Assembly: GCF_036670025.1 (NCBI RefSeq)
Contig: NZ_CP137640.1
Location: 3,940,001 to 4,004,000, forward strand
Length of the DNA: 64,000 nucleotides
Reading direction: 5' to 3'
Source of the DNA: Bacillus_BD oryzisoli
Lineage (GTDB): Bacteria; Bacillota; Bacilli; Bacillales; Cytobacillaceae
Made by a program: the position numbers and the translations under genes. Positions 24,982 through 32,666 of the stretch are shown here, piece after piece; within the stretch, counting starts at the first letter, position 1; each line of letters starts with the position of its first letter. The notes beneath the pieces were generated by a model. It was not told the origin of the DNA. It saw only the letters and a program-made list of their open reading frames with translations, and made no database searches.

Positions 24982-25800
24982 TTAATGGCTTGTGTTGAGG
25001 CTCTCTGCCATCATCAATTCGTTCTTGTAGGCAGCCATCGCCAGTTCATATCTTACCTTTTTGCTAGCTTCCACAAAATCCGCTTCCTTCACAAGACCTG
25101 ATAATGAATACCGGTTACCCATGAAATCCACGTTCAGTTCGGTGATTTGGTTGAATTTGAACCACTCCACTGGAACGCCGTTCTCATCCTTTAACAGGTA
25201 TTTACCGTATTTCTCGTTGCATGTTTGTGCCACTTCCTCCATCACCTTGAAGGCATCGTCGGGATTTTGCTTATAGTTCAGTACAAGGCTTTCGTTCACC
25301 CGGCGCATCCCTCGGTTCCCGTTCTGAAGTTCCGTGATGCTGCTATAGGAGACCGTATAAAGGTATCCGTCATACTGGCGGATCTTCAGGTGGCGTATGC
25401 TGATTTCCTCGATTTTCCCCTGACGGTTTCCATTGATTATGACATAATCTCCATGATAAATTTGGCGTTCAAACAAATAGGTCAACCCCATAATGTAATC
25501 GCGGATGATATGCTGGAGGATTAATGCCAAGGCACCTGCCACCACCACCGAACCAGTGACGAGCTTTCCTAGGTCGAAGTAATGGCTAAGCACATAAATA
25601 AAGAAGAAGACCAATCCCAATACCTTTGTCACCTGTTTGGCGAAATGCATCAATGTCTCTTCCCGCTTTTCATCTAAGATACTCGTTTTGTCAAAGAAAA
25701 GCTTGATGGATTTACGGATCAAATAGACCGTTAGTATAATCAGCAGTGCCACCGTTAAAATTTTTACGGGCAACTGCTTGAATAGTTCCAAGAAAAACAT
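24982..25800 (-). CDS. MscS-family mechanosensitive channel
   Basis: 272 residues. Three N-terminal membrane segments, the third being the pore helix VTGSVVVAGALALILQHIIRDYIMG, then the beta domain YHGDYVIINGNRQGKIEEISIRHLKIR characteristic of MscS, and a C-terminal alpha/beta domain. It releases solutes under hypo-osmotic shock. ATG 25800 with GAGGTG eight bases upstream. Small-channel type similar in size to B. subtilis YkuT. Confidence 0.9.
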   Translation of the reverse strand: MFFLELFKQLPVKILTVALLIILTVYLIRKSIKLFFDKTSILDEKREETLMHFAKQVTKVLGLVFFFIYVLSHYFDLGKLVTGSVVVAGALALILQHIIRDYIMGLTYLFERQIYHGDYVIINGNRQGKIEEISIRHLKIRQYDGYLYTVSYSSITELQNGNRGMRRVNESLVLNYKQNPDDAFKVMEEVAQTCNEKYGKYLLKDENGVPVEWFKFNQITELNVDFMGNRYSLSGLVKEADFVEASKKVRYELAMAAYKNELMMAESLNTSH

Positions 25801-26110
25801 TCAATCAACACCTCATATTTCTATCTATACAAAATTTATGTGGATAAGGAGAAAAAACTTCCTTTCCTAACAAACCTACGATAACATGGTTACATTAAAA
25901 AAAGAAGCTCTATTTGGGGTTCTTGAGGAACGATTATATTGCCATAATGTGTTTTCCGCTTCTAAATGGAAATTAAAACAAAAACAAGGTACCCGGCACC
26001 TTGTTTTTATCACTTCTTTGTACCTGCATTTGAGAGGACATTTAATCTATTTCATTAAATATCAAAATATTCCAACTTTTAAAACTGTAACCTATGACTT
26101 TAAAGAGATA
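25801..26110. other. Intergenic with bidirectional terminator
   Basis: A perfect palindromic hairpin at 25981-26008 (AACAAGGT/ACCTTGTT with GC-rich centre) has A and T runs on its flanks and can work in both directions. The overlapping open frames have no ribosome binding site. Confidence 0.55.
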
Positions 26111-26117
26111 TTAGTTA

Positions 26118-26304
26118 GAAGCGATAGAGGAACGAGGTTTGAAATACGAAGTTGCTGCTCGAAATAATAATGCAAAATCGGAACTTCCATACAGCAATGG
26201 GAATTTAGTTTGATTTTTGGAAAGGGATGCAATCCTGATTCGTAAAGACGATAAATTAGACGTAATAAGAAAACAGGAAGCTAATCTCCAAACAAATCAA
26301 ACTG
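26118..26304 (+). pseudogene. Remnant of an endonuclease/exonuclease/phosphatase-like protein
   Basis: In-frame text EAIEERGLKYEVAARNNNAK, then ELPYSNGNLV-stop-FLERDAILIRKDDKLDVIRKQ. It resembles, from memory, the middle of EEP-family proteins (...GLxYEV..., ...DRDAILxRKD...). The stop is consistent with CGA to TGA. No start and no C-terminal part. Identification tentative. Confidence 0.4.
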
Positions 26305-26308
26305 AGAT

Positions 26309-26371
26309 ACACGGGGACGGTTCTGCCGTTTCATTCAATTTGAGATGATATAGCAGACCGTCTCTGTGTTT
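26309..26371. repeat. Dispersed repeat GGGGACGGTTCTGCCGTT with inverted partner
   Basis: ACACGGGGACGGTTCTGCC at 26309-26327 and the inverse AGCAGACCGTCTCTGTGTT at 26353-26371 could form a hairpin. The same core occurs at 42938-42961 and a degenerate form at 2714-2737. Confidence 0.6.
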
Positions 26372-26375
26372 CCAA

Positions 26376-26402
26376 TCAACTAAAGCCACTCGTTAGTTGA
26401 AT
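26376..26402. repeat. Cassette-type palindromic repeat, copy 14
   Basis: TCAACTAA and TTAGTTGA pair perfectly around AGCCACTCG. It lies 20 bases after the stop of the DUF402 gene on the minus strand, outside the main array. Confidence 0.7.
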
Positions 26403-26421
26403 AATGAGGTTTTAATTAACT

Positions 26422-26919
26422 CTAATCTAACAAATTAAGAACTTCATTGTTAAATGGGAATTCTTTGTTAATTACTGTCCTTTTCAACTTTTCTAAAGCT
26501 TCCAAAGCACTTTCTTTCAGCTTAGCTGAATAGTCATATTTAGAACTATTAAGTTCGAACTCATCTACATCTACGACTTTCCAAGTCTCATTATGCTTTT
26601 TTACAAAATCCAAATCTAAATCTACGAAACTGATTTGGCTATTACTTATTACTGGAGGTAAAGCAACATTACAATAATAAGTAATTATCTTTCCATGTTC
26701 AATTTCTATTGAAACTGTGTACCATTCTTTTATAAAGAAAAAATCAAGCCAATCATTGTTTGTTGTGTATGTCCTGTTTTTTGTGTGATGTATAATTTGC
26801 GTTCCTGGTTTACAGTGAACTATTACATAATCAGATGTTTGTTCAATTAGTTCTCCTTGCCACTCGTAGTGAGGAATATCTGGGTGTTTTAATGCTTTTA
26901 TATTAATGATTTTTTTCAT
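26422..26919 (-). CDS. DUF402 (YgaC-like) protein
   Basis: About 165 residues. Features of the DUF402/nucleotide-phosphatase family: Y-E-W-Q-G-E-L early, DWLDFFFIKEWYTVSIEIEHGKIITYYCNVALPP, then FVDLDLDFVKK and a C-terminal helical end with EALEKLKR. Members bind divalent metal; some hydrolyse nucleoside tri/diphosphates. Met at 26919 has TGGGGAA upstream; the frame extends to 26937 through the ribosome binding site. A cassette-type repeat follows. Confidence 0.7.
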   Translation of the reverse strand: MKKIINIKALKHPDIPHYEWQGELIEQTSDYVIVHCKPGTQIIHHTKNRTYTTNNDWLDFFFIKEWYTVSIEIEHGKIITYYCNVALPPVISNSQISFVDLDLDFVKKHNETWKVVDVDEFELNSSKYDYSAKLKESALEALEKLKRTVINKEFPFNNEVLNLLD

Positions 26920-27081
26920 TTTATTTCCCCATTCCACTAAAAACTTATAAATTATTTTATCAAATATATACTATACTCCCTCTTTAGTGTAAGATTCGGG
27001 CTGCCATAGTTGAAGTACATTACTTCACATACTCATTCAGAAACAAAAACTGAATATAGTAATAAACTTTAATTTTCAATA

Positions 27082-27111
27082 TTGACATATCGAAAAAAAT
27101 CGATATATAAT
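27082..27111 (+). promoter_or_regulatory. Promoter with ArsR-type operator in the spacer
   Basis: TTGACA (27082-27087), 18-base spacer, TATAAT (27106-27111). The spacer is a dyad, TATCGA-AAAAAA-TCGATA, well placed for autorepression by the ArsR-family protein encoded seven bases later. Confidence 0.8.
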
Positions 27112-27118
27112 TTGTAAC

Positions 27119-27433
27119 ATGGAACCAATCGATATTTTTAAGGCATTGTCAAACGAAATCCGACTTAATATTTTACAGTGGTTAAAGGAACCAGAGAAGC
27201 ATTTCCCTAAACAAGGCGCTCATCTGCCAAAGGAGGTAAGCTACAAAGGCGGAGTATGTGTAGGGGATATACAAGAAAAGGCTAAAGTTTCTCAATCTAC
27301 GGTGTCCCACTACTTAAATATGATGCAGAAAGCTGGTCTACTTGAATCAGTTCGTCATGGTCAATGGACCTATTATAGAAGAAACGAAGAAGTTATTCGT
27401 CAGTTTGCTGAATTTTTTAAAACAGAAATCTAA
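27119..27433 (+). CDS. ArsR-family transcriptional regulator
   Basis: 104 residues, winged-helix: DIFKALSNEIRLNILQWL, GDIQEKAKVSQSTVSHYLNMMQKAGLLES and RHGQWTYYRRNEE. One Cys (GGVCVGD) just before the recognition region; no classical CxCxxC metal site, so it may sense a non-metal ligand. It lies downstream of a dyad that repeats before the DUF606 pair, so it probably controls both itself and those transporters. Near-leaderless transcript: the ATG is about seven bases after the -10. Confidence 0.85.
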   Translation: MEPIDIFKALSNEIRLNILQWLKEPEKHFPKQGAHLPKEVSYKGGVCVGDIQEKAKVSQSTVSHYLNMMQKAGLLESVRHGQWTYYRRNEEVIRQFAEFFKTEI

Positions 27434-27454
27434 GTTGAATGATTTCTGTTTTTT
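27421..27454 (+). terminator. Intrinsic terminator overlapping the arsR stop
   Basis: AACAGAAATC and GATTTCTGTT form a 10-bp stem with a 10-base loop, then TTTTTAC. Confidence 0.8.
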
Positions 27455-27462
27455 ACAAAAAC

Positions 27463-27485
27463 TTATATCGATTATTCTAGATATA
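27463..27485 (+). promoter_or_regulatory. Second ArsR-type operator
   Basis: TATATCGATTATTCTAGATATA resembles the 27088-27105 dyad (ATCGA half-site) and lies about 30 bases before the DUF606 start. Confidence 0.5.
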
Positions 27486-27516
27486 TAAATATATAGTACT
27501 TAGGAGGATTTATTAG

Positions 27517-27892
27517 ATGCGTTACTTCTCATATCTACTAGCGTTATTAGCCGGTGCCGCACTAAGCTTTGAAGGAGCTACTCATTACCAGTTGACCAAT
27601 AATGACTGCAACCATTGTTATCCCAACGCCAACAAAAGGAACACTAACCACAATAGATGTTAAATAAACTACCCCTAAAACACCCCCAAGCAGTGACCAT
27701 TTAGGTGCTTCAACAGCATATGAAAGCTTACCTTTCCCAAAGAATAGCCATAATAGGACCATGATGATTGATCCCATAAAAAAGTTGGTTATTGAACATT
27801 ATGGTTGGCTTGGCAGCAAAAAAACAAGAATCAATAAAGAGAAAATATTTGCTGTTATATCAATGATGGTAGCACTTATTTTAGTTAACTAG
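27517..27892 (+). pseudogene. DUF606/YdcZ transporter gene disrupted by internal inversion
   Basis: The plus-strand start (AGGAGG, ATG 27517) encodes MRYFSYLLALLAGAALSFEGA, a DUF606 N-terminus. The next about 210 bases (roughly 27574-27786) read in the opposite direction as NFFMGSIIMVLLWLFFGKGK...VVAVIIGQLVMS, the middle of the same protein. From about 27787 the plus strand resumes as VIEHYGWLGSKKTRINKEKIFAVISMMVALILVN and stop. So an internal segment is inverted, and about 20 residues before NFFMGS seem lost. The partner DUF606 gene follows 11 bases on. Confidence 0.85.
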
Positions 27893-27903
27893 GAGGTCTA
27901 AAA

Positions 27904-28401
27904 TTGGGTATATTAATGATTCTATTTACCATATTTGGAGGTATTACACGAAGCGCACAATCGTCTATCAATGGTACATTTAGTCGAAAAGCCGGAACAA
28001 TTGAAACTACACTTTTAACCTTTATAACTGGAACAATGTTCTTAGCCATTTTTATGCTTTTTTTTGGTCAAGGAAATATACTTGCGATTTCGGAGGCACC
28101 CAAATGGCAATTAAGCGCTGCATTTTTAGGGACATTATACTTACTTCTCACTGTCATGGCGGTACCAAGAATTGGCGTCATTGCAACCAATATTGCTGGT
28201 ATAGCTGGTAAGCTGGTAATCGGTATGCTTATTGATCATTTTGGGTGGTTTAATAGTTTAGTAATAGCGCTAGATATTAAACGCACCTTCGCATTACTTT
28301 TTATGGTTATTGCCCTATATTTTATCTATAAAGGAAATAAACGCACAAGCGAAGAAACAGATGCACAACATGTAAAATCATACAAAAATGCTGCATTATA
28401 G
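27904..28401 (+). CDS. DUF606/YdcZ-family (DMT superfamily) membrane protein
   Basis: 165 residues, five hydrophobic segments, TTG start at 27904 with AGGAGG upstream. Motifs: RSAQSSINGTFSRKAGTIETTLLTFITGT, EAPKWQLSAAFLGTLYLL and DHFGWF. Paired DUF606 proteins in Firmicutes are thought to act as a heteromeric small-molecule transporter; here the partner gene is broken by inversion, so the complex is probably lost. Likely regulated by the ArsR-type protein. Confidence 0.8.
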   Translation: MGILMILFTIFGGITRSAQSSINGTFSRKAGTIETTLLTFITGTMFLAIFMLFFGQGNILAISEAPKWQLSAAFLGTLYLLLTVMAVPRIGVIATNIAGIAGKLVIGMLIDHFGWFNSLVIALDIKRTFALLFMVIALYFIYKGNKRTSEETDAQHVKSYKNAAL

Positions 28402-28403
28402 GG

Positions 28404-28428
28404 TTGAAGTGACCCCAAAAAGTTAGAC
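28404..28428. mobile_element. Solitary IS3-family terminus-like sequence
   Basis: GTGACCCCAAAAAGTTAGAC resembles the typical end of IS3/IS150-group elements. No transposase or second end is nearby, so it may be a scar. Confidence 0.4.
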
Positions 28429-28550
28429 AGATTTTTTTACTAATTAGTTTGTTGAGTAATAATTAGTGTTGACTTGCGTTCATGATATTTTTTTATCCCG
28501 TAAAATCGTAGGTAATATAAATAAAATTATTTGAAAAAGGAGTTTTTATT

Positions 28551-29579
28551 ATGAAACATTTATTTAGTCCCTTTAAATTGAAAGGGCTAGAAGTAAAAAA
28601 TCGTATAGTTATGCCTCCAATGTGCCAATATTCGGTGGAAAAGAAAGATGGAATTGCTACTGATTGGCATTACTTACACTATGTAAATCGAGCAATCGGT
28701 GGTGCTGGTTTTATTATCATTGAAATGACAGATGTAGAACCTGACGGTCGTATTTCAGACTTTGACTTAGGATTATGGTCAGACGAACAAGTTCCTCCTC
28801 TAGCACGAATTGTTGAAGCTTGTCATCATTATGGCGCCAAAGTGGGTATCCAGATTGCTCACGCTGGACGTAAAGCAGAAGATACTGAAGAACCTGTTGC
28901 TCCTTCTTCTATTCCATTTGATGAAAATTCAAAAACACCTAGGGCACTTTCAACTGATGAAGTAAAAGAAATGGTAGAAAAATTTCGTAAGGCCATACAG
29001 CGTGCAGTAAAAGCAGGATTTGACGCAATAGAAATCCATGGTGCGCACGGATATTTAATTCATCAGTTCCATTCTCCTTTAACAAATAAGAGAGAAGATG
29101 AATATGGTAAGGATCGAACTAAGTTTGGTCGGGAAATTATTGAAGCTGCTAAAGACGAAATGCAAGAAGATATGCCTTTAATCATGCGCATATCCGCCAA
29201 GGAATATGTTGAAGGTGGATACGGTATTAACGAAAGTATTGCATTTGCGAAAGAATATCAAAAAGCAGGAGTAGATATCTTTCACGTCTCTTCAGGTGGA
29301 GAAGGTCCTATTGGTGCAGGTGGAAGACCTGGTACACATGCTGCTTATCAAGTTCCACTTGCAAGGGATATTAAGAACGCCCTTAATGTTCCAGTGATTG
29401 CAGTTGGAAGATTGGATGACCCTATTTTAGCTAACTCTTTTATTGGAAATGAAGATGCCGATCTTGTAGCTATAGGAAGAGGAATGTTAAGAAACCCTCA
29501 TTGGGCATTAGAAGCTGCAACTATACTTAAAAAAGAGACTTCTATACCAAAACAATATTTAACCGGATTTAATATTTAA
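28551..29579 (+). CDS. namA: NADPH dehydrogenase NamA (YqjM, Old Yellow Enzyme family)
   Basis: 342 residues, FMN TIM barrel. Visible features: NRIVMPPMCQYS with the active-site Cys that modulates FMN, QIAHAGRKA, EIHGAHGYLIHQFHSPLTNKR (substrate-binding His pair), DIFHVSSGG and the phosphate-binding AVGRL / AIGRGMLRNP. Reduces the C=C bond of alpha,beta-unsaturated carbonyls and quinones with NADPH; in B. subtilis it is induced by electrophile and oxidative stress. A single gene with a clear ribosome binding site (AAGGAG) and its own terminator. Confidence 0.95.
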   Translation: MKHLFSPFKLKGLEVKNRIVMPPMCQYSVEKKDGIATDWHYLHYVNRAIGGAGFIIIEMTDVEPDGRISDFDLGLWSDEQVPPLARIVEACHHYGAKVGIQIAHAGRKAEDTEEPVAPSSIPFDENSKTPRALSTDEVKEMVEKFRKAIQRAVKAGFDAIEIHGAHGYLIHQFHSPLTNKREDEYGKDRTKFGREIIEAAKDEMQEDMPLIMRISAKEYVEGGYGINESIAFAKEYQKAGVDIFHVSSGGEGPIGAGGRPGTHAAYQVPLARDIKNALNVPVIAVGRLDDPILANSFIGNEDADLVAIGRGMLRNPHWALEAATILKKETSIPKQYLTGFNI

Positions 29580-29604
29580 TTATCATTGAAGATAAACACT
29601 TATA

Positions 29605-29640
29605 GGCAATCCTCACAATATCAGGATTGCCTTTTGTTTC
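29605..29640 (+). terminator. namA terminator
   Basis: GGCAATCCT and AGGATTGCC form a perfect stem with a 9-base loop, then TTTTG. Confidence 0.9.
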
Positions 29641-29656
29641 TAATGGGTCAAGTATC

Positions 29657-30067
29657 TTAATCCCTTGGTTCAAAAACTGGTACTAAAAAGTCCTCTCCCC
29701 AATTTTTAAACGTTACTTCCACTTTCATCCCGCAATGGACTTCATTTAATGGACAATTGATAATATTGGTCATCATCGTGGGGCCTTCGTTTAATTTTAG
29801 GATGGACAAGATATAGGGAGCTTCCTCTTTATAGGCATCCAAAATCGGTCGATGAACAATTGTATATGTGATCACTTTTGCCTCACCGCTTACTTCCGTC
29901 CATGATACGTTCCGACTGCTGCATTCCGTACACATGATACGTGGATAAAACTGTATATGACCGCAGGCCTCACACTTTTGAACAGATAATTTCTTCTGTT
30001 GACAGGCATCCCAATATGGTTTCGTTTCAATTGTTGGCACCGGGATCAGTTTCGAATGTTCCATCAT
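29657..30067 (-). CDS. DUF35 Zn-ribbon/OB-fold protein
   Basis: 136 residues. The N-terminal rubredoxin-like zinc ribbon has C-x2-C...C-x2-C (VQKCEACGHIQFYPRIMCTECSS), followed by an OB-fold (KVITYTIVHRPILDAYKEEAPYILSILKL). These proteins partner thiolase-fold enzymes, for example ChsH2 with the aldolase Ltp2 in steroid side-chain cleavage. It overlaps the upstream thiolase-like gene by four bases, strong evidence for a complex. Last gene of the catabolic operon. Confidence 0.9.
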   Translation of the reverse strand: MMEHSKLIPVPTIETKPYWDACQQKKLSVQKCEACGHIQFYPRIMCTECSSRNVSWTEVSGEAKVITYTIVHRPILDAYKEEAPYILSILKLNEGPTMMTNIINCPLNEVHCGMKVEVTFKNWGEDFLVPVFEPRD

Positions 30068-31233
30068 GACACCTCACGTCCTAGAATTAATGTGGTATGA
30101 CTTGACATTATGCCGCCTTGACCATGAATAAGACCGACTTGTGCATTTTCAACCTGTCTTTCACCCGCTTGATGTCTTAGTTGTCTAACCCCTTCTGTTA
30201 AGGCAAACATTGAACCAGGATGACCTGGATGGCAATGTGAAAGCAAGCCGCCATGCGTATTGATAGGTAACGAACCACCCAACTCAATGGCACCACTATC
30301 TACAAAGGCTCCACCATCTCCTTTTTCACAAAAACCTAAGTCTTCAAGTTCGACTAAAACCGTTGGCGTGAAGCAATCATAAAGTTGTGCAAAGTCCATA
30401 TCTTGCGGTGTTAAACCAGCCATTTCATAAGCAAGTCTCCCTGAATCTTTTGCTCCAGACGTTGTTAGATTTAATGCTTGGCTAATATGTTCATGGTGGT
30501 GACCTTCCCCTACACCGAGCATATAAATGGGTTTTTGTTTGAATTCAGAAGCAAGTTCTGCACTCGTGACAATGACCGCTGCCCCTCCGTCCGAAATAAG
30601 AGAACAGTCTAATAAATGGAGTGGATCTGCAATCATACGAGAATTGACCACATCTTCTACCGTAATTAATTCACGCATCTGGGCAGCTGGATTTAAGTTG
30701 GCGTGTTTCCTACATGCGACTGCAATTCTGGCAAATTGCTCCGAAGTGGTCCCATAACGATCCATATGGGCTCTTGCAATTAGTGCATATAATGAAGGCA
30801 CTGTAGGACCATAGGGTGACTCAAATTGACTGTGACCTGTTGATGCTTGCGTATTCATTGCTTTTTCCTTTGTTAAACCACTGCGAAGACTGTCTGCTGT
30901 TGAAATAAGGACGGTATGACAAATTCCAGAAGCAATGGCAGCTGCCGCATGTTCAATTAAGGAGAACGTTGTTCCGCCGCCCGTTAAAACGCTATAACAT
31001 AATTTGGGTTTGATTTGTAGGTATTCTGCCATGGCTTCTGCATGGTATAAAATCGGTTCAGCCCACGAATTACAGGTAATCAATCCATCGATGTCTTCTT
31101 TTGTCATCCCTGCATCATCCAACGCTTTTAACGCAGCATCTATACATAACTGGTTCGCGGATAAATGAGGAACAATTCCTACTTCTGTATCCCCTACACC
31201 GACGATTGCTACTTTTCCTCGTAAACTTTCCAT
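30064..31233 (-). CDS. Thiolase-fold protein lacking the nucleophilic Cys (Ltp2/SCP2-like)
   Basis: 389 residues. Thiolase landmarks are present: VAIVGVGDTEVG, IDAALKALDDAGM, NTHGGLLSHCHPGHPG and a C-terminal GQGGIMSSHTTLILGR. At the position of the catalytic Cys (usually ...A-C-x-S/T-G...) it has TGGGTTFSLIEHAAAAI, with no Cys. This is typical of SCP2/Ltp2-type proteins that act as retro-aldolases on beta-hydroxyacyl-CoA thioesters rather than as thiolases. The DUF35 partner downstream supports this. Cytoplasmic; substrate unknown. Confidence 0.85.
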   Translation of the reverse strand: MESLRGKVAIVGVGDTEVGIVPHLSANQLCIDAALKALDDAGMTKEDIDGLITCNSWAEPILYHAEAMAEYLQIKPKLCYSVLTGGGTTFSLIEHAAAAIASGICHTVLISTADSLRSGLTKEKAMNTQASTGHSQFESPYGPTVPSLYALIARAHMDRYGTTSEQFARIAVACRKHANLNPAAQMRELITVEDVVNSRMIADPLHLLDCSLISDGGAAVIVTSAELASEFKQKPIYMLGVGEGHHHEHISQALNLTTSGAKDSGRLAYEMAGLTPQDMDFAQLYDCFTPTVLVELEDLGFCEKGDGGAFVDSGAIELGGSLPINTHGGLLSHCHPGHPGSMFALTEGVRQLRHQAGERQVENAQVGLIHGQGGIMSSHTTLILGREVS

Positions 31234-31246
31234 AACTTCATCCCTT

Positions 31247-32617
31247 TCATGGTTTCGCTAATTCATCAGCAGGTACATCTTGCAGTAAGATTGATTTATC
31301 AAGATTCTTTGGTACGCGTTTGCTATATTTATCCTGTACGAATGAAATGGCAATGGCAGCAATGATTCCTGGGATCGCAAAAACTAAAAAGTTCGCATAA
31401 AGAGGGAGAGAAGAATCTAATACGAGTCCTCCAATCATCGGTCCGACAATGGCACCAAAGCGTCCAATACCAAGGGACCAGCCGACACCAGTGGAACGCA
31501 TATGCGCCGGATAAAACTCAGAGGCATAAGCATTGTTGACCGCTTGCCCTCCCGTTGTACAAGCACCTGCCACCCCAGCAAGTAAATAAAGAATAATCGC
31601 TTCAAATGATAAACCGAATAGTGCAAGCGCTACTGCACCGGTTGTAAACATGATCGTAAGCACCTTTTTTGAACCATTCTTGTCCGCTAAAAGGCCTCCA
31701 CCGATTTGACCAAACATCGCCCCAAAATTAAGTGCAAGTAAGAACGTTAAACTGGATTCAAGTGCATACCCGGCGGAAACCATCAATTGCGGCAGCCAAG
31801 TTCCTAAACCATAGACCATCAGCAGTAAGCAGAACGTGGCAATCCAAAAAGAAACGGTAGAACGTGCGCGTTTTTCTTTAAATAAATCAGCTATCGGAAC
31901 ACCGCTGTTTTTCCCTTTCTCTGCGATAAATTCATCATCACTCATCGGCTGATAAGTTGGATCTATTCTTTTCAGAACAGTTTCGATTTGTTTTCGATCT
32001 TTCTTTTTCATATAATGCCCTAATGAGTCTGGTAAAGTTTTCATAATGAATGGGATGAAAAGAAGTGGAATTCCCCCTAAATAAAACATCCACTGCCAAC
32101 CAAGATTCGTAATCATATTAGATCCAACTAGAGCCACTAAAATCCCACCTACCGCAAAACCTGTAGAAGCCACACCCACCAGCATGCTTCGAACAGATTT
32201 TGGGGCGTACTCAGAGGTTAATGAAACGACACTCGGCATTACCCCGCCGAGTGCAATTCCGGCAATAAACCGATAAATCGCAAAATCAATCACTCCCGCT
32301 GCGAAACCACAAAGGACGGTAAAAATACTAAAACCAGCTAAACAGATAATAATTGATTTTTTTCTTCCCATCATATCTGCTACTACACCAAACAATAAAT
32401 TCCCAATCAAACCACCAATGAGTGTTAAACTCCCGATCAGGCCAGCTACGCTGGATGACATCGACCATTCATTCATTAAACTCGGTATGACGGAACCATA
32501 GACCATTAGATCATATCCATCTGCTAATAATATAAAGAAACCCCAGAAAACAATTAATAAATGGAAACGATTTACTTTACTTTCATCAACCATCTTGACC
32601 ACGTTTATCTTTGCCAT
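31247..32617 (-). CDS. MFS transporter, aromatic acid:H+ symporter (AAHS) type
   Basis: 456 residues, 12 membrane segments. LLADGYDLMVYGSVIPSLM in helix 1 and GRKKSIIICLAGF after helix 2 are typical of PcaK/BenK-type importers of benzoate-like acids; the DGYD Asp is part of the family signature. It lies 13 bases after the thiolase-like gene and 49 before the next, in a single operon with two CoA ligases, so it probably imports the acid that those ligases activate. Confidence 0.9.
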   Translation of the reverse strand: MAKINVVKMVDESKVNRFHLLIVFWGFFILLADGYDLMVYGSVIPSLMNEWSMSSSVAGLIGSLTLIGGLIGNLLFGVVADMMGRKKSIIICLAGFSIFTVLCGFAAGVIDFAIYRFIAGIALGGVMPSVVSLTSEYAPKSVRSMLVGVASTGFAVGGILVALVGSNMITNLGWQWMFYLGGIPLLFIPFIMKTLPDSLGHYMKKKDRKQIETVLKRIDPTYQPMSDDEFIAEKGKNSGVPIADLFKEKRARSTVSFWIATFCLLLMVYGLGTWLPQLMVSAGYALESSLTFLLALNFGAMFGQIGGGLLADKNGSKKVLTIMFTTGAVALALFGLSFEAIILYLLAGVAGACTTGGQAVNNAYASEFYPAHMRSTGVGWSLGIGRFGAIVGPMIGGLVLDSSLPLYANFLVFAIPGIIAAIAISFVQDKYSKRVPKNLDKSILLQDVPADELAKP

Positions 32618-32666
32618 CGTATTCCCCCTTAATTAGTTAAATCGTTATATCCGGGATCCTGCTTTT

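Noticed and set aside
25886..26167. 93-residue plus-strand frame
   Set aside because: It runs through a strong terminator palindrome at 25981-26008 and out of frame into the EEP-like remnant.
27562..27777. Separate minus-strand DUF606 gene
   Set aside because: No start region or ribosome binding site of its own; it exactly completes the interrupted plus-strand gene, so it is an inverted segment.
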